Origin: an uncultured Saprospiraceae bacterium
GTDB lineage: Bacteria; Bacteroidota; Bacteroidia; Chitinophagales; Saprospiraceae
Direction of reading: 5' to 3'
Length of the DNA: 9,605 bases
Assembly (NCBI GenBank): GCA_937921525.1
Contig: CAKZUM010000185.1
Span: forward strand, 1 to 9,605
Below, piece after piece: positions 6,839-9,605 of the stretch (positions are counted from its first letter, which is position 1; each line of letters starts with the position of its first letter). Position numbers and translations under genes: made by a program. The notes beneath the pieces were generated by a model. The model saw only the letters and a list, made by a program, of their open reading frames with translations, searched no databases and had not been told where the DNA came from.

Positions 6839-7004
6839 CTATGGAATGGTGAAATAATAAACTTGCATTCTTCTGCTTGTTCTTTTTCCTTTCTACTGCG
6901 TTGAAAAGCCTCGTGATAGCTAGGCTATCCCTACGTTTTTCGCCTTGTAGAAAGAAAAAATAACAGCGCATAAAAACGCAATTTATTAATTCATCATTCC
7001 TTAG
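6839..7004. repeat. 166-bp hairpin element, copy 2
   Basis: About 80 nt at the left (from CTATGGAATGGTGAAATAAT) is complementary to about 80 nt at the right (ending AATTCATCATTCCTTAG), with TTTCTACTGCG against CTTGTAGAAAG and TTTTTCC against its partner inside. The dyad axis lies on TAGCTAGGCTAT (6917-6928), the same apex pattern TAGCTnnGCTAT as the element at 654-818. Ends share the GATGAAATAATAA-like stretch. It sits 23 nt upstream of the TolC start codon. The ORF 6822-7061 on the minus strand runs through it and is not a real gene. Confidence 0.8.
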
Positions 7005-7068
7005 AACCATTTTGAAATAAGTTATATATTCCTGTAGGTGTGCATTAATCGAATTAAACATTTTATTC

Positions 7069-7390
7069 CCCCTAGGGGTACAATCTAGAAAAATAATAAT
7101 AGCTATATCTATATTGCGACCAAAACAAACATACTATTTCCACTTACCGATTTTTAATAAAAGTTTACTTTTTAAAAGAGTATTTTGATAGTTGTATCAA
7201 TTGTTCAGTAGTGTGTTTATCTGATATAATTCCTACAGCAGGTATATATATTTTACGTATTAATTTAGGTAAAGGAGAAAGTATTTCAGAGAGATTAGTG
7301 GTCATTGATAAATAAGAAGAGAGAGACACACAAAGTTTATTGGAGTAGTTCAATACCGATTTTTATAGCGTTTGGAAAGATTATTTTTTC
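7069..7390. other. Non-coding module with conserved boxes, copy A
   Basis: No convincing gene is visible. In order it holds CCCCTAGGGG plus TA (7069-7080), then TATATTGC (7110-7117) 29 nt later, then TTTCCACTTACCGAT (7137-7151), then AAGTTTA (7161-7167), and finally AGCGTTTGGAAAGAT (7367-7381) inside a hairpin with stem ATTTTTATAG / CTATAAAAAT (7359-7368, 7390-7399). All boxes recur in the same order in copy B. A 62-codon minus-strand reading frame with a TTG start (7165-7353) lies between the last two boxes. It has no partner in copy B and is not called. The module could be a promoter/operator region for tolC or a non-coding RNA gene. Strand and function are undecided. Confidence 0.5.
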
Positions 7391-7447
7391 TATAAAAATT
7401 GCATTTATTTATAGAAGCGTACTTACTGAATAAGTTGAAATATTTTC

Positions 7448-7662
7448 TTACCCTTAGGGGTAAGAATTAAAAAAAAAAATAGAATGCTGTTTATATTGCA
7501 GTCGATTGAGTAACATTTATTTTTCCTCTTGCCGATATAAGTTTAAGATAAAATATATTCTTGCAGTAATGTTTTCTTGCAGACAGTAGGGGATAGATAA
7601 TTAAGATTAACACTTTTTCTGTTGTCAGCGTTTGGGAAGATGCACTATTTTTTCAAACGCTG
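7448..7662. other. Non-coding module with conserved boxes, copy B
   Basis: TTACCCTTAGGGGTAA (7448-7463) is followed exactly 29 nt after TAGGGGTA by TATATTGC (7492-7499). Then come TTTCCTCTTGCCGAT (7522-7536), AAGTTTA (7539-7545), and AGCGTTTGGGAAGAT (7627-7641) within a hairpin of stem CAGCGTTTG / CAAACGCTG (7626-7634, 7654-7662). The hairpin stem differs in sequence from that of copy A, while the loop core TTTGGrAAGAT...TATTTTTTC is kept. TTCTTGCAG also occurs twice here (7558-7566 and 7574-7582), 16 nt apart. No ORF is seen. Confidence 0.5.
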
Positions 7663-7693
7663 TATTATTTTACAAAACTGATTTTATGTTATC

Positions 7694-7863
7694 TTATAGA
7701 CTTGTTCATAAATAAGAATTGATTATATGAAAATTAGATTTTTTCTTCTAAGAAATCTAAAAAATTAGTGCATACCCTTAGGTACAAACTTATTTTTTAG
7801 GTTTCTTAGAAGGGAAAAGATTTTTTCATATACCAACTTGTTATTTGTGAACAAGTCTTATAA
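7694..7863. repeat. 170-bp hairpin element, copy 3
   Basis: The left end TTATAGACTTGTTCATAAAT and the right end (ATTTGTGAACAAGTCTTATAA) are near complements. Pairing continues inward through TATATGAAAA, TTCTAAGAAATCTAAAAAAT (7746-7765) and its partner near 7792-7812. The exact dyad centre is TACCCTTAGGTA (7773-7784). Total length is close to the other two elements. The sequence is largely different, but the design (AT-rich arms, apical short palindrome) is the same. It sits in the non-coding desert and has no coding potential. Confidence 0.75.
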
Positions 7864-7913
7864 ATGGCTCTTAAGAAATTAGGACAGATTTAGCTTGTTA
7901 GTAGTTTATACGA

Positions 7914-7945
7914 GAGGCAGCTGTGAGTAAGCTGCCTCCCTTTTT
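7914..7945 (+). terminator. Plus-strand intrinsic terminator with no gene in front
   Basis: GAGGCAGCT (7914-7922) and AGCTGCCTC (7930-7938) form a perfect 9-bp GC-rich stem with a 7-nt loop, followed by CCTTTTT. This is a good Rho-independent terminator on the plus strand. No plus-strand coding region ends within 4 kb upstream: the last is the nitroreductase. It may therefore end an unannotated RNA from the 7066-7900 region. The stem core GGCAGCT/AGCTGCC recurs in the hairpin at 8185-8230. Confidence 0.65.
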
Positions 7946-7968
7946 AGTTTCTTTTCTAAATTAGAAAT

Positions 7969-8100
7969 GGCTTTATTGAAAAAAAGGTGTTGGACACTTT
8001 ACTTTATCCAAAATTATATCCATTAATCTCTTATGGATAGCTATTAACAAATAAGCAAGTGTCCGACACCTATTCTAAAAGCACCCTTTTCAGTAAAGCC
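7969..8100. repeat. GGTGTYGGACACTT palindrome
   Basis: GGTGTTGGACACTT (7986-7999) pairs with AAGTGTCCGACACC (8057-8070). Outside that, GGCTTTATTGAA (7969-7980) pairs with TTCAGTAAAGCC (8089-8100) apart from one T-G position. At the centre, TATCCAT (8017-8023) pairs with ATGGATA (8033-8039). The right side has about 11 extra nt between the outer and middle stems. The GTGTCGGACAC core is known to me as a recurrent intergenic palindrome core in bacteria. This is treated as REP-like. Confidence 0.75.
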
Positions 8101-8130
8101 TTGGACGTAGAAAAAATACAACATTATAAG

Positions 8131-8151
8131 TTATTATTTCATCGTTACTAA
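8131..8151. repeat. Solitary end of the 165-bp element
   Basis: These 21 nt are identical to 798-818, the right end of the first long hairpin element (core ATTATTTCATCGTTACTAA). No matching left end is visible within 200 nt, so this is a lone terminal fragment or a shared binding site. It lies downstream of the minus-strand aminopeptidase gene. Confidence 0.7.
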
Positions 8152-8184
8152 AAAACAAAATATTATAGTGTTTTCATAGTGTTT

Positions 8185-8230
8185 AAAGGCAGCTACGTCC
8201 ATAGATAGAACCACTATCTAAGCTGCCTTT
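8185..8230 (-). terminator. Two-part hairpin after the aminopeptidase gene
   Basis: Outer stem AAAGGCAGCT (8185-8194) / AGCTGCCTTT (8221-8230) and inner stem TAGATAG (8202-8208) / CTATCTA (8214-8220) are separated by a 7-nt bulge on one side only. It begins 2 nt after the stop codon of the minus-strand aminopeptidase gene, the right place for its terminator. The minus-strand T-tract is short (CCTTTAAAC), so termination may be weak. Confidence 0.65.
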
Positions 8231-8232
8231 AT

Positions 8233-9330
8233 TTAAAAAAGAAACTGCCCATTCTCATAAATCTTCTCATCATCTGCATATATCGCCCCACCATTCTTCA
8301 TATCCCCGATCATATCCCAATGAATATCGGATTGGTTTTTACCACCTGTTTGGAAGTAAGATTGTCCTAATGCCATATGAATCGTCCCTCCAATTTTTTC
8401 ATCAAAAAGAATGTTTTTAGTAAAGCGATTGATATTATAATTAGTACCAATAGCCGCTTCGCCAAATCTTCTGGCACCTTCCAATTGTAGTACTTTATCC
8501 ATAAAGGCTTGACCTCGTTTAGCTTCCCATTTTTCTACATATCCATCTTTGACCCATAGCGTGACACCTTCTACTTCCTCTCCCATATAGATGGCAGGTA
8601 AGGAGAAATGAACGACCCCATTGGCAGAATTTTCAACTGGACAAGTATAGACTTCACCAGAAGGCATATTGGTTTGACCATCTGAATTAATCCAAGTTCT
8701 TCCCTCCGTAGAGAAAGTAATATCAATACCTTCGCCTTTATACTGAACTTTATTTCGACTATTTAATAGGTCAACGATCCTTTGCTGATCTTTTCTTCGG
8801 TTCAGCCATTCTTGCTGAGGATCTGCTGCATACAGATTACAAGCACTAAAAATAAATTTTTCATAGGCTTCCAAAGACATACCTGCATTTTGAGCGGCTG
8901 CTTGAGTAGGGTATTGGCAGAGATTTCTTTTTAATGATCTAGTGCCTGTTCTTTTAAAATAGGTGTTAGACAATTCTTTTAATGCACGGCTTCTGATACC
9001 AGATTTACCTTTTGGTACATCGGCGTTTTCTTTTAAATTGAATGGAGCACGAATATATATATAGGCATCAAATTCTTCCATTGCCTTCCGATAGACAGGG
9101 GAAATATATTCTAACTGATGTTTTTCTGCTTCTTCTAAGAAGATGCGATTCTTGCCTCTAAACTCAATATCTAGCTCCACAATGCCTCCAGCCCGCAACG
9201 CATGACGATATACTTCTCTGACTAAAGGTTCCGCTAGTGTGGTACTTTTGACATATAATTTTTCGCCAGGCTGTAGTTCTACGCAGTAGTGAACTAATAA
9301 TTTGGCATATTTAGAAAGGATAGATTCCAT
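8233..9330 (-). CDS. M29-family (thermophilic-type) metallo-aminopeptidase
   Basis: This is a cytosolic dinuclear-metal aminopeptidase of peptidase family M29 (AmpS/PepS/AmpT-like), releasing N-terminal residues from peptides. With ATG at 9330 it has 365 residues, within the family range, and opens MESILSKYAKLLVHYCVELQ, the usual M29 N-terminus. A reading frame from TTG at 9411 would add 27 Lys/Asn-rich residues that do not look like the family and overlap a repeat, so the ATG is chosen. Numbered from it, the metal ligands expected in M29 are all visible: Glu226 in MPSGEVYT, Glu291 in FGEAAIGTN, His318 in GTIHMALG, and His337 and Asp339 in SDIHWDMI. There is no signal peptide. It stands alone, with a hairpin directly after its stop. 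The ATG is preceded by an A/T-rich leader without a Shine-Dalgarno sequence. Confidence 0.95.
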   Translation of the reverse strand: MESILSKYAKLLVHYCVELQPGEKLYVKSTTLAEPLVREVYRHALRAGGIVELDIEFRGKNRIFLEEAEKHQLEYISPVYRKAMEEFDAYIYIRAPFNLKENADVPKGKSGIRSRALKELSNTYFKRTGTRSLKRNLCQYPTQAAAQNAGMSLEAYEKFIFSACNLYAADPQQEWLNRRKDQQRIVDLLNSRNKVQYKGEGIDITFSTEGRTWINSDGQTNMPSGEVYTCPVENSANGVVHFSLPAIYMGEEVEGVTLWVKDGYVEKWEAKRGQAFMDKVLQLEGARRFGEAAIGTNYNINRFTKNILFDEKIGGTIHMALGQSYFQTGGKNQSDIHWDMIGDMKNGGAIYADDEKIYENGQFLF

Positions 9331-9406
9331 AATGTTGATATTAAATTGAGTCTTTGAATTTCTTTTAGAAATTTGTAATTTAGTCTTGAAGTTGTTTAAG
9401 AATGTA

Positions 9407-9605
9407 GACAAGTTTATCTAGACCACAAAAGTAGTTGACAATTTTACCACATAGGTACATAGGTCACATAGCATATGTCACACTATGTGACCTATGTACC
9501 TATGTGGTAAAATACAACCCTAGCTTTGCTTGGGCTAACTTTACAAAACTATTTAATTTACAAATTTGTGGTAAAATTAGTATCAACTACGTAGATGAAC
9601 TTGTC
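9407..9605. repeat. Long inverted repeat containing a second palindrome, cut by the window edge
   Basis: The left arm reads GACAAGTTTATCTA (9407-9420), a 10-nt insertion, then GTAGTTGACAATTTTACCAC (9431-9450). The right arm reads TGTGGTAAAATTAGTATC ... AACTAC (9567-9590) and ends TAGATGAACTTGTC at 9605, where the window stops. The arms are complementary apart from small indels. TAGCTTTGCTTG (9521-9532) resembles the apex of the 165-bp elements. The ACCACATAGG palindrome at 9441-9513 occupies the left half. The true right end may lie outside the window. It lies 76 nt upstream of the aminopeptidase start. Confidence 0.6.
9441..9513. repeat. ACCACATAGG palindromic repeat, copy 2 (perfect)
   Basis: Arms 9441-9471 and 9483-9513 are perfectly complementary over 31 nt (ATTTTACCACATAGGTACAT ... 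with GGTCACATAG), with an 11-nt loop. The inner 26 nt of each arm match copy 1 at 3222-3283 except for one base, but the loop sequence is unrelated. Identity of arms and divergence of loops is typical of dispersed palindromes kept by structure. Confidence 0.9.

Noticed and set aside
6822..7061. 79-codon minus-strand ORF just upstream of the TolC gene
   Set aside because: It reads straight through the 166-bp hairpin element, both arms being translated. The product is a Lys/Phe-rich sequence without domain features.
7069..7080. Transposon end or restriction-type site (CCCCTAGGGG)
   Set aside because: The palindrome is short, and its recurrence with fixed downstream boxes fits a regulatory or RNA module better than a transposon end.
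7165..7353. 62-codon minus-strand ORF
   Set aside because: It begins with TTG rather than ATG, lacks a recognisable domain, and has no counterpart in module copy B. It could be a decayed gene, but I cannot support that.
9331..9411. N-terminal extension of the aminopeptidase from a TTG start
   Set aside because: The 27 extra residues do not resemble M29 N-termini and overlap the terminal repeat, while the internal ATG at 9330 gives the expected family start.

Overview
The window looks like chromosome of an AT-rich Bacteroidota bacterium, possibly Saprospiria-like. That placement is inference from the protein styles: a TolC/membrane-fusion-lipoprotein pair of Bacteroidota type, exported proteins with short Lys-rich signal peptides, and start codons with A/T-rich leaders that lack a clear Shine-Dalgarno sequence. 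There is no phage, IS transposase, rRNA, tRNA or CRISPR array.

Layout. At 1-344 (minus) is the N-terminal part of an extended SDR / NAD-dependent epimerase, cut by the window edge. It is divergent from rfbB/rmlB, dTDP-glucose 4,6-dehydratase (844-1884, plus). Next come an exported amidohydrolase (2079-3200, plus) and a small nitroreductase (3338-3913, plus). A terminator-like hairpin separates these from a minus-strand efflux pair, an outer-membrane TolC-like protein (5457-6815) followed by a lipoprotein membrane-fusion protein (3985-5187). The inner-membrane pump normally encoded with such a pair is absent. A 1.4-kb stretch without a convincing gene (6816-8232) follows, then an M29-family aminopeptidase (8233-9330, minus). 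Apart from the efflux pair, these genes are single-gene units with no shared pathway. The two Rossmann-fold sugar-nucleotide enzymes at the left may both serve surface-polysaccharide synthesis.

The striking feature is the intergenic DNA, which is packed with palindromes of several distinct families. (i) Three long hairpin elements of nearly equal length (165, 166 and 170 bp) have related ends and a short palindrome at the exact dyad centre (654-818, 6839-7004, 7694-7863). (ii) Two copies of a near-perfect palindrome are built on ACCACATAGGTACATAGG (3222-3283, 9441-9513). (iii) One is a perfect 27-bp-arm palindrome on CGAGGTTTGTAACCTCG, each arm of which is itself a hairpin (5268-5338). (iv) One is a nested palindrome with AACGCAGAGACGCAGAG-like arms (377-507). 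(v) One is a GGTGTYGGACACTT palindrome (7969-8100). Several end only 18 to 32 nt upstream of a start codon, so they should lie in 5' untranslated leaders or overlap promoters.

The 1.4-kb desert also holds two diverged copies of a non-coding module with conserved boxes in the same order and near-identical spacing (7069-7390 and 7448-7662). It also holds a plus-strand intrinsic terminator with no gene in front of it, which hints at an unannotated transcript. If the window contains something undescribed, it is this non-coding layer rather than the protein genes.
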